Shown piece after piece: positions 18,558 through 29,262 of a stretch of DNA of 64,000 nucleotides (within the stretch, counting starts at the first letter, position 1; every line of letters begins with the position of its first letter). Below the pieces are notes generated by a model. That model saw only the letters and a list, made by a program, of their open reading frames with translations, did not search any database and was not told where the DNA came from. The translations under genes were made by a program, and so were the position numbers. Origin of the DNA: Shewanella putrefaciens (GTDB lineage: Bacteria > Pseudomonadota > Gammaproteobacteria > Enterobacterales > Shewanellaceae); NCBI RefSeq assembly GCF_016406305.1, contig NZ_CP066369.1, forward strand, positions 514,501 to 578,500, given 5' to 3'.

Positions 18558-19070
18558 ATGAAAAGACAACAAGGTTTTACCTTAATTGAATTAGTCGTTG
18601 TAATCATTATCTTAGGTATTCTTGCTGTCACAGCGGCACCTAAGTTTATTAACCTGCAAGGTGATGCTCGAGTATCTGCATTAAATGGCTTGAAAGCTTC
18701 GATTCAAGGTGCTAATACTCTTGTATATTCTAAAGCGGCTCTTGCTGGTCAGGAAAAAGGAACAAATCAGACAGTAGTTATAAGCGGTGACGCAACTGCA
18801 ACACCTAGTACGGCTGTTTCAGTTACAACAGACTACGGGTATATGACCAGCGCATTTGCTAATTTTCAAAATGCATTAGAAGTTAGCATTAGCGAAGGGA
18901 CTACTCCAACAGGAGCCACAACAGATTGGGTTGTTGATACTCAAACTACAACGGACAAAGCGAAGTTTTGGCAGGCTGGCGCCCCAACAACGTGTTTTAT
19001 TGAATACACACCAGCTACTGCGACAGCTGCACCAACCTTTACAGCAACGCCTGATGCTTCTGATTGCTAA
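18558..19070 (+). CDS. mshA: MSHA major pilin MshA
   Basis: A 170-residue type IVa prepilin with leader MKRQQG and mature start FTLIELVVVIIILGILAVTAAP (Phe1, Glu5). The globular domain is Thr/Ala-rich and ends in a Cys pair (TTCFIEY and the final DASDC) that forms the D-loop. It is the main structural subunit of the mannose-sensitive haemagglutinin pilus, used for surface attachment. It has a strong Shine-Dalgarno (AAGGAAAGG), its own upstream region and a strong terminator, consistent with a separate abundant transcript. Codon use is more AT-rich than in the flanking msh genes, as often seen in antigenically variable pilins. Confidence 0.95.
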   Translation: MKRQQGFTLIELVVVIIILGILAVTAAPKFINLQGDARVSALNGLKASIQGANTLVYSKAALAGQEKGTNQTVVISGDATATPSTAVSVTTDYGYMTSAFANFQNALEVSISEGTTPTGATTDWVVDTQTTTDKAKFWQAGAPTTCFIEYTPATATAAPTFTATPDASDC

Positions 19071-19082
19071 TATGAGTTTACG

Positions 19083-19111
19083 AAAAGGCCTGCCTAGCAG
19101 GCCTTTTTTTT
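19083..19111 (+). terminator. Rho-independent terminator after mshA
   Basis: AAAAGGCCTGC at 19083-19093 pairs with GCAGGCCTTTT at 19097-19107 and is followed by T residues to 19111. It separates the major pilin transcript from mshCDOPQ, which must rely on read-through or a promoter of its own. Confidence 0.93.
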
Positions 19112-19151
19112 AGGTAAAACAGGTGAGTTATATCAGCTGCAACAAAATGAA

Positions 19152-19180
19152 TTTACTTAGAATTTATATCCAAATTTATA
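19152..19180 (+). promoter_or_regulatory. Possible promoter for mshCDOPQ
   Basis: TTTACT (19152-19157), a 17-bp spacer and TTTATA (19175-19180) give a weak sigma-70-like pair between the mshA terminator and the heptamer array. Match to consensus is only moderate; the reason to suspect it is that the downstream operon needs a promoter after the terminator. Confidence 0.3.
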
Positions 19181-19218
19181 GAGATTTATTTGCCTTAATC
19201 AAACGGTTGGCAGAAACT

Positions 19219-19323
19219 GAACCTAGAACCTAGAACCTAGAACCTAGAACCTAGAACCTAGAACCTAGAACCTAGAACCTAGAACCTAGAACCTAGAACC
19301 TAGAACCTAGAACCTAGAACCTA
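19219..19323. repeat. Perfect 15-copy GAACCTA heptamer array upstream of mshC
   Basis: Fifteen uninterrupted, identical 7-bp units (GAACCTA) fill 105 bases, ending 24 bases before the likely mshC start at 19348 (9 bases before the upstream ATG at 19333). No unit differs from the others, which suggests recent or ongoing slippage or homogenisation. The same unit recurs at 37860-37908 and, inverted, at 53815-53835. Confidence 0.98.
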
Positions 19324-19347
19324 ATATGGACAATGGTTAATTTTCCC

Positions 19348-19821
19348 ATGGCGAAACAGACTGGATTTACCTTAGTTGAGTTAGTGACGACCATTATCTT
19401 GATTTCGATCTTGGCTGTGACTGTCTTGCCGCGTCTGTTTACTCAATCATCCTATAGTGCCTATAGCCTGCGTAATGAATTTATCGCCGAACTGCGTCAA
19501 GTGCAGCAAAAAGCCCTCAATAATACCGATAGATGTTATCGCCTCGCCGTATCGAGTTCAGGTTATCAGGCGATTCAATTTGCCAGCCGTGATAACAGCG
19601 GTTGCACTGGGGCGGCGCTCTCACCCAATCCACTCTATGCCCAAGCATTCCAAGGTGGAGCGAGCCTTGCGTTAGTGAGTAATGGTGCCAGTGGTTTTAA
19701 TATTGATTTTGATACCCAGGGCCAGCCCTCGTTAGGTTGCAACGGCAACTGTATTAACGTCACCGCTAATGAGACTGTGATCATCAATATCTCTAGCGAG
19801 GGTTACATCTATGCCAATTAG
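19348..19821 (+). CDS. mshC: MSHA minor pilin MshC
   Basis: A minor pseudopilin-like protein: short leader MAKQTG, cleavage before FTLVELVTTIILISILAVTVLP, then a small globular domain with cysteine pairs (DRCYRLA, NSGCTG, LGCNGNC). Class III leaders are short, so I favour ATG 19348 (157 residues) over the in-frame ATG at 19333, although neither has a strong Shine-Dalgarno. The heptamer array forms almost the whole 5' flank. It begins the mshCDOPQ run, and its stop overlaps mshD. Confidence 0.87.
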   Translation: MAKQTGFTLVELVTTIILISILAVTVLPRLFTQSSYSAYSLRNEFIAELRQVQQKALNNTDRCYRLAVSSSGYQAIQFASRDNSGCTGAALSPNPLYAQAFQGGASLALVSNGASGFNIDFDTQGQPSLGCNGNCINVTANETVIINISSEGYIYAN

Positions 19822-20371
19822 CACTAGAGGTATTCGATTAAGCCCAGTTCTCCCTCGGGGATTTACTCTGATTGAGTTAGTGGTGGGCATGCTAGTGATC
19901 GCCATTGCTATTGTGATGCTCAGCAGTATGTTATTTCCCCAGGCGGATCGTGCGGCGAAGACCTTACATAGGGTGCAAAGTGCTGAGCTGGCCCATTCGG
20001 TGATGAATGAAATCTGGGGTAAGCGTTACGATGAAAATACTAATGCTAATGGGGGCGTACCCGCCTGCGGCAGTCCATTAGGCCTGCCTTGCTCAAATGT
20101 GATTAATCTCGGACCATTAGAGTGGCAATGGCCCAATGAGGGGGAAAATCGCAACGATTATGATGATGTTGATGATTACCACGGCTTAAATGAAACCGCG
20201 ATTATGCTCAACTCAAGCCAAACCTATGGACAGGCTTACCCTAACTATCGTTTAAGTGTCACCGTTGCCTACGGCGCTGCGCCGAATTCGAATACGAAAC
20301 TTGTGACCATTAATGTGACTACGCCCGATGGCGAAGTGATTACTTACAATATGGTGAGGAGTAATTACTAA
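19811..20371 (+). CDS. mshD: MSHA minor pilin MshD
   Basis: A 186-residue prepilin with a long 17-residue leader ending in Gly (SPVLPRG), then FTLIELVVGMLVIAIAIVMLSSM. This PilV/GspI-like protein overlaps mshC by 11 bases and mshO by one (TAATG). It likely belongs to the pilus-initiation tip complex with MshC, MshO and MshP. Confidence 0.88.
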   Translation: MPISTRGIRLSPVLPRGFTLIELVVGMLVIAIAIVMLSSMLFPQADRAAKTLHRVQSAELAHSVMNEIWGKRYDENTNANGGVPACGSPLGLPCSNVINLGPLEWQWPNEGENRNDYDDVDDYHGLNETAIMLNSSQTYGQAYPNYRLSVTVAYGAAPNSNTKLVTINVTTPDGEVITYNMVRSNY

Positions 20372-21219
20372 TGGCCTCCCAATCCGCTTGTTTGCCCCAT
20401 GCTCGACACTCAGGATTTACCTTAGTCGAGATGGTCACCGTTATCTTAATTTTGGGCATTCTAGTGGTGGGGGTGAGCAGTTTTATTATTTTTGGCACGC
20501 GAATTTTTGTCGAATCGAGTTCGGTCGATCAAGTGTTAAGCCAGAGCCGTTTTGCCGTCGAGCGCATGACCCGTGAGCTACGCAGCGCTTTGCCGAGCAG
20601 TGTGCGTGTTAATAGTGATTCGTTAACCTATCAATGTGTTGAGTTTGTGCCTACCGAAGCCAGCACCACTTATTTATCTATGCCCATTGCCCCTAATGCC
20701 GCTGCAACCACGGGGACTGTGATTTTAGATAGCGGTGCCAGCACTATCCGAATTAATCAATATGCTTGGATCTATCCCTTAGTGGATGCGGATGTCTATA
20801 ACAGCGCCAGACAAAAACGGGCACAGATAAAAACCATTGCGACCTCTGGGAATCAAGTCACTCTTACCTTTATGGCGTCAACTCGCTTTGCCGAGGCATC
20901 ACCGCGGCAGCGGATTTATTTTGGTTCGGTCCCCGTGAGCTATTGCTTTGAAAAGGCCGCCGCGAGTAATGAGCTCATATTGCAGCGCTATACTGGGTAT
21001 CAGTTTAATAACAGCCAGCCTCGCCCTATCGATATGGGGGCTGGGGTGTTAATGGCGCAAAATATAGTTAATAGTTTCACCAATAGCAGTGATTTGCCGA
21101 TGACACTAACGCCATCCACCTTAGTGAATAATGCCATGGTGCATTTGCAGCCTAGATTTACGGTCAATGGTGAGACTTTCCAATATCGACATCAAGTGCA
21201 GGTAATCAATGTCCCCTAA
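20371..21219 (+). CDS. mshO: MSHA minor pilin MshO
   Basis: A 282-residue prepilin (PilW/GspJ-like) with 15-residue leader ending HARHSG and mature start FTLVEMVTVILILGILVVGV. Glu5 is present. The globular domain contains QSRFAVERMTRELRSAL, a motif common in PilW-type minor pilins. Start and stop overlap mshD and mshP, so translation is coupled. Confidence 0.88.
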   Translation: MASQSACLPHARHSGFTLVEMVTVILILGILVVGVSSFIIFGTRIFVESSSVDQVLSQSRFAVERMTRELRSALPSSVRVNSDSLTYQCVEFVPTEASTTYLSMPIAPNAAATTGTVILDSGASTIRINQYAWIYPLVDADVYNSARQKRAQIKTIATSGNQVTLTFMASTRFAEASPRQRIYFGSVPVSYCFEKAAASNELILQRYTGYQFNNSQPRPIDMGAGVLMAQNIVNSFTNSSDLPMTLTPSTLVNNAMVHLQPRFTVNGETFQYRHQVQVINVP

Positions 21220-21658
21220 CTTTTCTCGTCCAGAGCGCCCAAGACCACATAGGGTCACGCTGCCTAGGCACCAAGGCGGAAGCGCACTCATTATTGGCAT
21301 TTTTGTTATCACAGTGATGTTTCTCTTGGCGTCAGCCCTTATTAACATAGTTGAAGATGCGGATACCGGATTAACTCAAGAAGTGTGGGGCACCCGTGCA
21401 TTAGCCGCGGCCAATAGCGGCGCCGATGCAGCGTTAGCACAGTTATTTCCACTAAATGGTGCCGTGGGTGTTTGTTCGGCAAATAGCACTTGGACGCCAC
21501 CCGCTGTGGTCGGTTTTCATGCCTGCAGTGTGGCCTTAAACTGCACAGCGTATTCAGTTGGCGCGATAACTCAGTATCGGATTAATAGCCAAGCGGTATG
21601 TGAGAGTGGTGATACCCGTGTTAGCCGCCAAGTCGAGGTAGAAGCCCGTGGCAATTAA
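21209..21658 (+). CDS. mshP: MSHA biogenesis protein MshP (PilX-like)
   Basis: A 149-residue protein with a basic N-terminal stretch (about 22 residues) followed by HQGGSALIIGIFVITVMFLLASALINI, a PilX/GspK-like helix in which the G-S-A-L-I pattern replaces the usual FTLIE. Four or five cysteines lie in the exported part. It overlaps mshO by 11 bases and mshQ by 11. PilX-type proteins cap or prime pilus assembly; the role here is inferred from family and position. Confidence 0.84.
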   Translation: MSPNFSRPERPRPHRVTLPRHQGGSALIIGIFVITVMFLLASALINIVEDADTGLTQEVWGTRALAAANSGADAALAQLFPLNGAVGVCSANSTWTPPAVVGFHACSVALNCTAYSVGAITQYRINSQAVCESGDTRVSRQVEVEARGN

Positions 21659-24600
21659 ACATTTTTATCACGCAGTAATGGCTATCTTAATGTTGATATT
21701 TTCAACATCTGTAATGGCATTCGATCCCATAGATCAGAACGAGATTTTTGCCAAAGTTGCCCAAGGGCACCATGGTTATAACTCAAATGTGTGTCATCAA
21801 ATATCATCTCCTCAGTTGATGATAAATGGTAATGGCATTATTAATGGCACTGGCGGTGAAAGCTTAGATTATTGTTCGAGCAATAATGGCAGCGGACTTT
21901 CAGACAACAGTTGTGACGACGGTAGTGGTGGTGTTCGCAAATGCACTATCGATGGCAGCGATATTCGAGGCTTAAGGTTAGCAGGGAGTAATGTATTTTT
22001 ATCTAGCGATGCATCAGGGGGAGGCATTGGATATTGTAATAGTGGAGATCAATTCATTTTAGGGGCGGATGGTGATAATCAGTTTGGTGATATTTCGCTT
22101 TATTCCGCCTGTAGCTTAACCTTATCTGCCACTCAGAGTGAGTATCGATTTAATAAAATAGAGGTAGGTGGTGGAGCGACACTGGTGTTACCCAAAGGGG
22201 ATTATTGGATAGATAGCTTTAGCTTGAACCAAAATTCAAAGGTAATTTTGCAAGGAGATGTCCGAATTTTTGTGAGGCAAAAATTTGAGTTAAATGGCAG
22301 TAAATTTAACGAAAATAGCTCTGCGACTGCTCTTATTATAGGTTATAGCGATATTCAGCTTAACAGTGGTACTTTGCTCAATGGACGAGTTTATAGCGAT
22401 GAAAAATTAAGTCTTAATGATAACTCCATCATTAATGGGCGCGTCACTAGCCGTTATTTAGCCATAAGTAGTGGCAGTATTAATGATGATTTGCCCGTCA
22501 CATCTTTGAAACTGCAGTTTGGTAAAGCGACTACAACATCAGTGACCTTTCCAAATGCTTTTCCTGTGGGGGTGAAACCGCTTATTTTTTTAATGCCGAC
22601 TATATCGACCACTAATCCTAACAGCGATGGGCCAGCATCAGCATTTTTGGTGAGCGTGAGCAATACAGGCTTTACTTGGGAGCAAAGTGAGCCCACTAGT
22701 TCAGGAAATTATTATATAGCTGCTAATGCTATGTCTGAAGTGCATTGGATAGCTGTGACTCCCGGTAACTATGTATTATCGAATGGTAAACGCTTAACTG
22801 CGGGGACAGTCGTGACAAATCGTGCGTTGAATCTGGAGTCATCGGCTTGGGTGAGTCGGCCCTTAGATGCCAATTTAACGGTAAGATTGAACCAGCTGCA
22901 AACCCGTAATAATAACTGTTGGCTCACCAGTGTTTCCCAGCCCTATAGCGGTGGTATTCAATTAAATTTGGATGTCTCCGAGGTGTATAGCAATAAGAGC
23001 AATAATCGGCGCTGCGAGCCAGAAAATGAAAAGTTACTCGATGATGAAACCATAGGTTATTTAGCGGTAGAGCCAGGTACAGGCACACTAGTGCTAGATG
23101 GTGAAAATGTTCACTATCAATTCGGTACTGCGCTGACCCATTCGAGTGGTGGGAGTGTGAGAACCTTGGTCGAACAATGTGCCTATTACACCAGTTTGAG
23201 CGGCTTTGTTAATCCCCCGACATTCGTCGCGGGTAAGGGTTCTCGACTAGGAGGCGATGGAGGTTGGCTTAGACGCTGTCATCTGAGTGCGACCCAGGTC
23301 AGTATGGTTAATGATGAGGATACCTATCAAGATCTCGAACGCATCCATAGATCAGAAGACTATGGTTTTGTGGCGTTAGAAAAAATCGAGCCTGTTGTGC
23401 TGCAGTGTTTTAATGATGATTTCTCCCAAAGTGCCTTAAGCAATGATTGGGTGGTTTCTCGAAGTAGTGGGAGGTTTACTCCTTCGATTCAAGGTGGACG
23501 TTTACGCTTAACCGAAGCCCAATCGAGCCAATCTACGGCATCGACCTACCAAAGACTATTCCCCGCGGCTGATAACTTGGTTGAGATCCAGTTTGACCAT
23601 TATGCCTACGGTGGCAATGGTGCCGATGGTATTGCCTTAGTGTTGTCGGATGCATCTATCACTCCGCAGCCCGGAGCCTTTGGCGGTCCCTTAGGTTATG
23701 GCTATAAACCCGGTATTAGCGGTTTTGCTGGTGGTTGGCTTGGGGTTGGTATCGATGAGTTTGGTAATTTCTCCGGCGAAGGCGGTAGTTACAATATTGG
23801 CCAGCGCCGCCAGTCGGTTGCGGTTCGCGGTTCGGGTGTGGGAACCAGCGGTTATCGCTATTTACATGGGGCTTGTAATGATGGCACGACTAATACCAGT
23901 GGTAACTGTTTATCACCCGTGGTCGATGGCAATAATGTGTCGCCCGCCCACAGATATAAAATCACTATCGACTCCCAATCTGCGGGCCGATCTATTGTCA
24001 AAATCGAGCGCAATACGGGGTCAGGATTTGTAACCTTAGTGCCCGCGTTTGATGCTGCAGCAGAAGCTAATCAGGCAAGTATCCCCAATGATTTTCTGCT
24101 GTCACTCACGGGCTCAACTGGCGGTTCGAACAATAATCATGAGATTGATAATGTGCAGATTTGTGCACTTAAATCGAATCCTATCGGCACCCAAATCGAT
24201 CACTTTGAATTTGATCATACGGGTCAAGGATTAACCTGTAATCCCGAGACTGTAACCATAAGAGCCTGTGCGAACGCGAGTTGTAGCCAGCTTTTCACCG
24301 ATCCGATTACGGCGACCTTATTGCCCGATTCTACGGCCGATGGCGTGTGGATTGGTGGGAATCAAGTCAGTTTCACTAATGGTTCGACGCAATTACAGCT
24401 GAGGCGTAATACGCCCGGGGTCGTGACTTTGGGGGTTAAGGGCTCAAGTCCTACGACTAAACCTTTAAGTAAAACCCTGTGCCGTATTGGGGCTGGCGCG
24501 TTAAGTGAAAATAATTGCTCACTCACCTTTGCCGATAGCGGTTTTATTTTTGATGTACCCGATAAACGGGCTAATAAACCCGTCGATGTGTTAGTCAAAG

Positions 24601-26282
24601 CGGTCAAAAAATCCGATACAAGCCAGCAATGTGTGCCGAGTTTTCAAAATCAGACTAAGACTTTAAATTTTTGGAGTAGCTATGTGGAACCGAGCGCACT
24701 AATTTCTCCCCAAGCTGTCACTATTAATAGCTCGGCGATCGGCGCCTCGAGCGCTGCGCCCACGGCATTTAACCTAGTGTTCGATGCCGAAGGGCAGTCA
24801 AGCATCTCGGTCAATTACCCCGATGCAGGCAAGTTGCAGTTAGAGGCTAAATACACTGGAACAGGGGACGAGCAAGATTTAGTGATGACGGGTTCCGATC
24901 AATTTGTGAGCGTGCCTGCGGGGTTATGTGTCAAACCCGTCGATACCAGTGCCCTTTGTCCGAGTGCCAATATGAGCTGCAATGCCTATCGCAAGGCGGG
25001 GCAAGATTTTGCCATGACAGTGCAAGCTGTGGCTTGGCAGTCCGATAGTGATGCCGATTTTTGCAGCGGTAACCTGCCAACCGCTAACTTTAGCGACGCG
25101 CAGATGAAGCTTACAACTAGAGTCATTGCGCCAAGCATTGCCGATGGTGGCCATAATGGTGCGCTTGGCATCACGTCCTATAGCCACATTGCGCAAACCA
25201 ATAATCTCAATACTCTCAATAATCAAAGTATTAGCGAAGTCGGCGTATTCCAAATTGCGGCGCAGGCGCAGCCGAACTACCTGGGCGCTGCCAGCAGTTT
25301 AAATATCCCCATTGCTTACTCTGCCAATTTAGGTCGTTTTGTGCCCGACAGGTTTTTAGTGGCTGATGTGTCTGTTATTGCTGCCTGTGGCAACTTTAGC
25401 TATATGGATCAGCCGTTCCCTATGTCAATGACCTTAAGTGCGCTCAATATCGGTGGGGATGTGACGCAAAACTATTTCCCGCCGTTTTCACTCGCGACCG
25501 CAAAATTGGTGGGTGAAAACAATAATGACGGTATCGATCTCCAGAGCCGTTTAAGTGCCTTACCTATCAATGCCGCAAGTTGGAGTCAAGGTGTGGCGAC
25601 TGTCGATGCCACTTATCGCGCTAACGTTAGCCGAGTCACCCCTAATATATTGAGTAACCTATATCAGGACGGCCCCTTTGAGTCACTCGATATTGGAGTA
25701 CAAGCACTGGATAACGATCCGCGTCCTAATGGTATCAATTCCTACGTGGCTGCGCCGGATATGGACGCTGCATCAATAGGCCTATGCACTAACTGTAATG
25801 CTAAGAAAATCAGCACCCAAACCCTGCGCCATGGCCGTGTGATAATGGACAATACCTACGGCCCAGAAACAGAAATCCTGAAAATGCCGATTCGGGCGGA
25901 ATACTGGAATGGGACGAGTTGGGTATTAAATACCTATGATAGCTGCACAACGGCTGTGTATGGTTTGGGTTCGCAGATTGATGATACTGGCCTTGGCTAT
26001 CACTTTGACCCAGATTTGACTACAGGACAGAGCATTAACCGTTCCGGTGCGGGGTCGGCATTTCAAATGGGCCAATTCGATTTACTCTGGCGGGCGGTCA
26101 CAACCAGCGGTGAATTATATCGCGGACAAGTGACGGCGCCTTTAGATGTCCCCGCCTGGCTCGAATGGTATTGGAACTGGAATGGCGTAACGCCAACGGC
26201 CTTATCCGATCCCCGTGCGAGCGCATATTTTGGACGTTATCGTGGCCATGACAGAATCATCTACTGGCGGGAGGTCAATTAA
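21648..26282 (+). CDS. mshQ: MSHA tip-type protein MshQ with lectin-like domain
   Basis: A 1544-residue exported protein with signal peptide to about residue 25 (STSVMA). Regions in order: a repeat-rich beta region of Asn/Gly/Ser-rich strands (about 40-280); a middle beta region; an L-type lectin/concanavalin-like domain opening at about residue 586 (CFNDDFSQSALSNDWVV) with YAYGGNGADGIALVLSD and ending near 842 (HEIDNVQICA); and a large cysteine-containing C-terminal region (about 850-1544) of the MshQ family. By position at the end of the minor-pilin operon it is a candidate pilus-tip adhesin. The N-terminal 350 codons look more AT-rich than the rest, suggesting a mosaic gene. Confidence 0.9.
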   Translation: MAIKHFYHAVMAILMLIFSTSVMAFDPIDQNEIFAKVAQGHHGYNSNVCHQISSPQLMINGNGIINGTGGESLDYCSSNNGSGLSDNSCDDGSGGVRKCTIDGSDIRGLRLAGSNVFLSSDASGGGIGYCNSGDQFILGADGDNQFGDISLYSACSLTLSATQSEYRFNKIEVGGGATLVLPKGDYWIDSFSLNQNSKVILQGDVRIFVRQKFELNGSKFNENSSATALIIGYSDIQLNSGTLLNGRVYSDEKLSLNDNSIINGRVTSRYLAISSGSINDDLPVTSLKLQFGKATTTSVTFPNAFPVGVKPLIFLMPTISTTNPNSDGPASAFLVSVSNTGFTWEQSEPTSSGNYYIAANAMSEVHWIAVTPGNYVLSNGKRLTAGTVVTNRALNLESSAWVSRPLDANLTVRLNQLQTRNNNCWLTSVSQPYSGGIQLNLDVSEVYSNKSNNRRCEPENEKLLDDETIGYLAVEPGTGTLVLDGENVHYQFGTALTHSSGGSVRTLVEQCAYYTSLSGFVNPPTFVAGKGSRLGGDGGWLRRCHLSATQVSMVNDEDTYQDLERIHRSEDYGFVALEKIEPVVLQCFNDDFSQSALSNDWVVSRSSGRFTPSIQGGRLRLTEAQSSQSTASTYQRLFPAADNLVEIQFDHYAYGGNGADGIALVLSDASITPQPGAFGGPLGYGYKPGISGFAGGWLGVGIDEFGNFSGEGGSYNIGQRRQSVAVRGSGVGTSGYRYLHGACNDGTTNTSGNCLSPVVDGNNVSPAHRYKITIDSQSAGRSIVKIERNTGSGFVTLVPAFDAAAEANQASIPNDFLLSLTGSTGGSNNNHEIDNVQICALKSNPIGTQIDHFEFDHTGQGLTCNPETVTIRACANASCSQLFTDPITATLLPDSTADGVWIGGNQVSFTNGSTQLQLRRNTPGVVTLGVKGSSPTTKPLSKTLCRIGAGALSENNCSLTFADSGFIFDVPDKRANKPVDVLVKAVKKSDTSQQCVPSFQNQTKTLNFWSSYVEPSALISPQAVTINSSAIGASSAAPTAFNLVFDAEGQSSISVNYPDAGKLQLEAKYTGTGDEQDLVMTGSDQFVSVPAGLCVKPVDTSALCPSANMSCNAYRKAGQDFAMTVQAVAWQSDSDADFCSGNLPTANFSDAQMKLTTRVIAPSIADGGHNGALGITSYSHIAQTNNLNTLNNQSISEVGVFQIAAQAQPNYLGAASSLNIPIAYSANLGRFVPDRFLVADVSVIAACGNFSYMDQPFPMSMTLSALNIGGDVTQNYFPPFSLATAKLVGENNNDGIDLQSRLSALPINAASWSQGVATVDATYRANVSRVTPNILSNLYQDGPFESLDIGVQALDNDPRPNGINSYVAAPDMDAASIGLCTNCNAKKISTQTLRHGRVIMDNTYGPETEILKMPIRAEYWNGTSWVLNTYDSCTTAVYGLGSQIDDTGLGYHFDPDLTTGQSINRSGAGSAFQMGQFDLLWRAVTTSGELYRGQVTAPLDVPAWLEWYWNWNGVTPTALSDPRASAYFGRYRGHDRIIYWREVN

Positions 26283-27675
<1,393 letters not shown>

Positions 27676-27719
27676 TCTAACTTCGGTATAGGGCGGTTAA
27701 TCACCGCCTTAGCTTTCCT

Positions 27720-28772
27720 ATGAAGCCAATTTTTGTTCGTGGTATTTCGAACCAATTCCGTTTAACACTGGCAATTATTTTGTCGGTGATCTTGCTCGTT
27801 GCTAATCACCGCCTCGATCCCGCCCGTGAATCCCTGTCATCAGCCCTAAGCCCCATTCAGTATCTCGCCAGTCTTCCCGGCGCTATGCTCGACTGGTCGT
27901 CTGAGAGTTTTGCGACCCGCAATATGCTCGCGCTGCAAAATAAAGAGCTGTTAAGACAACAGTTATTAATGAGCGAGCGCCTGCAGCGTTTCGAGCACCT
28001 GCGTCAGGAGAACGAACGTTTTCGGGCCTTGCTCGGCTCGCCCGCCTATCAGGACTCCCGCAAGATGGTGGCCGAGGTGATGGAGGTGGCCAGCGATCCT
28101 TCCCATCACTATGTGGTATTGAATCGCGGTTCTCGCAGTGGTGTCTTTGTGGGGCAACCCGTCGTGGATGCGCAGGGGGTTGTTGGACAAGTCGTGCAGG
28201 TGAGTGAGATGACCAGTCGTGTGCTGCTGCTCTCCGATGTTTCCCACGGTTTACCCGTGCGTATTACCCGTAACGATGTGCGTTTAGTCGCCAATGGAGC
28301 GGGTGAACTCGATGGGATTGAGTTGCGCCATGTGGCCAAGAGTACCGATATTCGAGTCGGCGATCTATTAGTGACTTCGGGCCTAGGGAATCGCTTTCCT
28401 GAAGGTTATCCCGTCGCTCGGGTGATAGAAGTGCAAACCGAAGATGGACAGAGTTATGCAAGGGTGACGGCACAACCCTTAGCCGCCCTCGACCGCATTC
28501 GGTATTTATTGCTGATTTGGCCATCACCGGACTCGGGGGTGACTTTGCCGCATCAAGTGCCTGTGCCTGCGGCGGATCATCCGCCTGAAGAGGCTAAGCC
28601 GGACCCCAATACGACCAATGCTACCCTAAGCACCCAAGGCGCGGCGAATACGGCGCAGGGCGCTGTAACCAATACGAATGGCGGCACTAATACGAATGGT
28701 GCCACTAATGTGAATGGTGCGAATGCTGCAACGGGCGCTGTGACCACTCCACCGCCAGCAGAGGTGCATTAA
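27720..28772 (+). CDS. mreC: Rod-shape protein MreC
   Basis: A 350-residue bitopic protein: TM helix at about residues 13-30, a coiled coil (about 70-105, NKELLRQQLLMSERLQRFEHLRQEN) and the periplasmic double beta-barrel (about 115-265: VLNRGSRSGVFVGQPVVD, VGDLLVTSGLGNRFPEGYPV). It links MreB to PBP2. The C-terminal tail beyond about residue 275 is Pro-rich and then a low-complexity Thr/Asn/Gly/Ala run (NTNGGTNTNGATNVNG), longer than in E. coli. It overlaps mreD by one base (TAATG). Confidence 0.95.
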   Translation: MKPIFVRGISNQFRLTLAIILSVILLVANHRLDPARESLSSALSPIQYLASLPGAMLDWSSESFATRNMLALQNKELLRQQLLMSERLQRFEHLRQENERFRALLGSPAYQDSRKMVAEVMEVASDPSHHYVVLNRGSRSGVFVGQPVVDAQGVVGQVVQVSEMTSRVLLLSDVSHGLPVRITRNDVRLVANGAGELDGIELRHVAKSTDIRVGDLLVTSGLGNRFPEGYPVARVIEVQTEDGQSYARVTAQPLAALDRIRYLLLIWPSPDSGVTLPHQVPVPAADHPPEEAKPDPNTTNATLSTQGAANTAQGAVTNTNGGTNTNGATNVNGANAATGAVTTPPPAEVH

Positions 28773-29260
28773 TGAGTTTACAAGCCGCTAATGGTCGACT
28801 CATTGTTTGGGTGACCCTATTTATTGGGCTATTGAGCCAGATCATGCCTCTTCCTTCGATTGTGGAGGCTTGGCGTCCCGATTGGTTATTGATGGTCATT
28901 ATTTATTGGTCTATCGCTTTACCCCACAGGTACAACATACTGACAGCTTGGGTGCTAGGGCTCGCATTGGATATTTTGCTTGGCGCGACCTTAGGTGTGC
29001 GTTCCCTTGCGATGTCGCTCGTGATCTACATTGCGATTCTGCATTGTCAGCGCCTGCGAAACTTCCCTAAGTGGCAACAGTCGCTGGTAGTGATGCTGTT
29101 GATTTGTATTTATCACTTAGTCGTCTACTGGGTTGAGTTTGTGATGGATGGCGCCGTGTTTCATACGGATATCTTCTTACCCGCGATTTCTGGTTTAGTG
29201 ATTTGGCCTTGGATTTTTTGGATTTTACGTCGGGTTCGACGTCATTATAAGGTTCGTTAA
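28772..29260 (+). CDS. mreD: Rod-shape protein MreD
   Basis: A 162-residue integral membrane protein with five or six predicted TM helices, of which [19 protein letters not shown] near the N-terminus is the family-typical segment. It is a component of the elongasome together with MreC and RodA. Its length equals that of E. coli MreD (162). It is translationally coupled to mreC and is followed after two bases by maf. Confidence 0.95.
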   Translation: MSLQAANGRLIVWVTLFIGLLSQIMPLPSIVEAWRPDWLLMVIIYWSIALPHRYNILTAWVLGLALDILLGATLGVRSLAMSLVIYIAILHCQRLRNFPKWQQSLVVMLLICIYHLVVYWVEFVMDGAVFHTDIFLPAISGLVIWPWIFWILRRVRRHYKVR

Positions 29261-29262
29261 CG

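Noticed and set aside
19219..19323. CRISPR array
   Set aside because: Units are 7 bp with no spacers and no cas genes are present; it is a simple tandem repeat.
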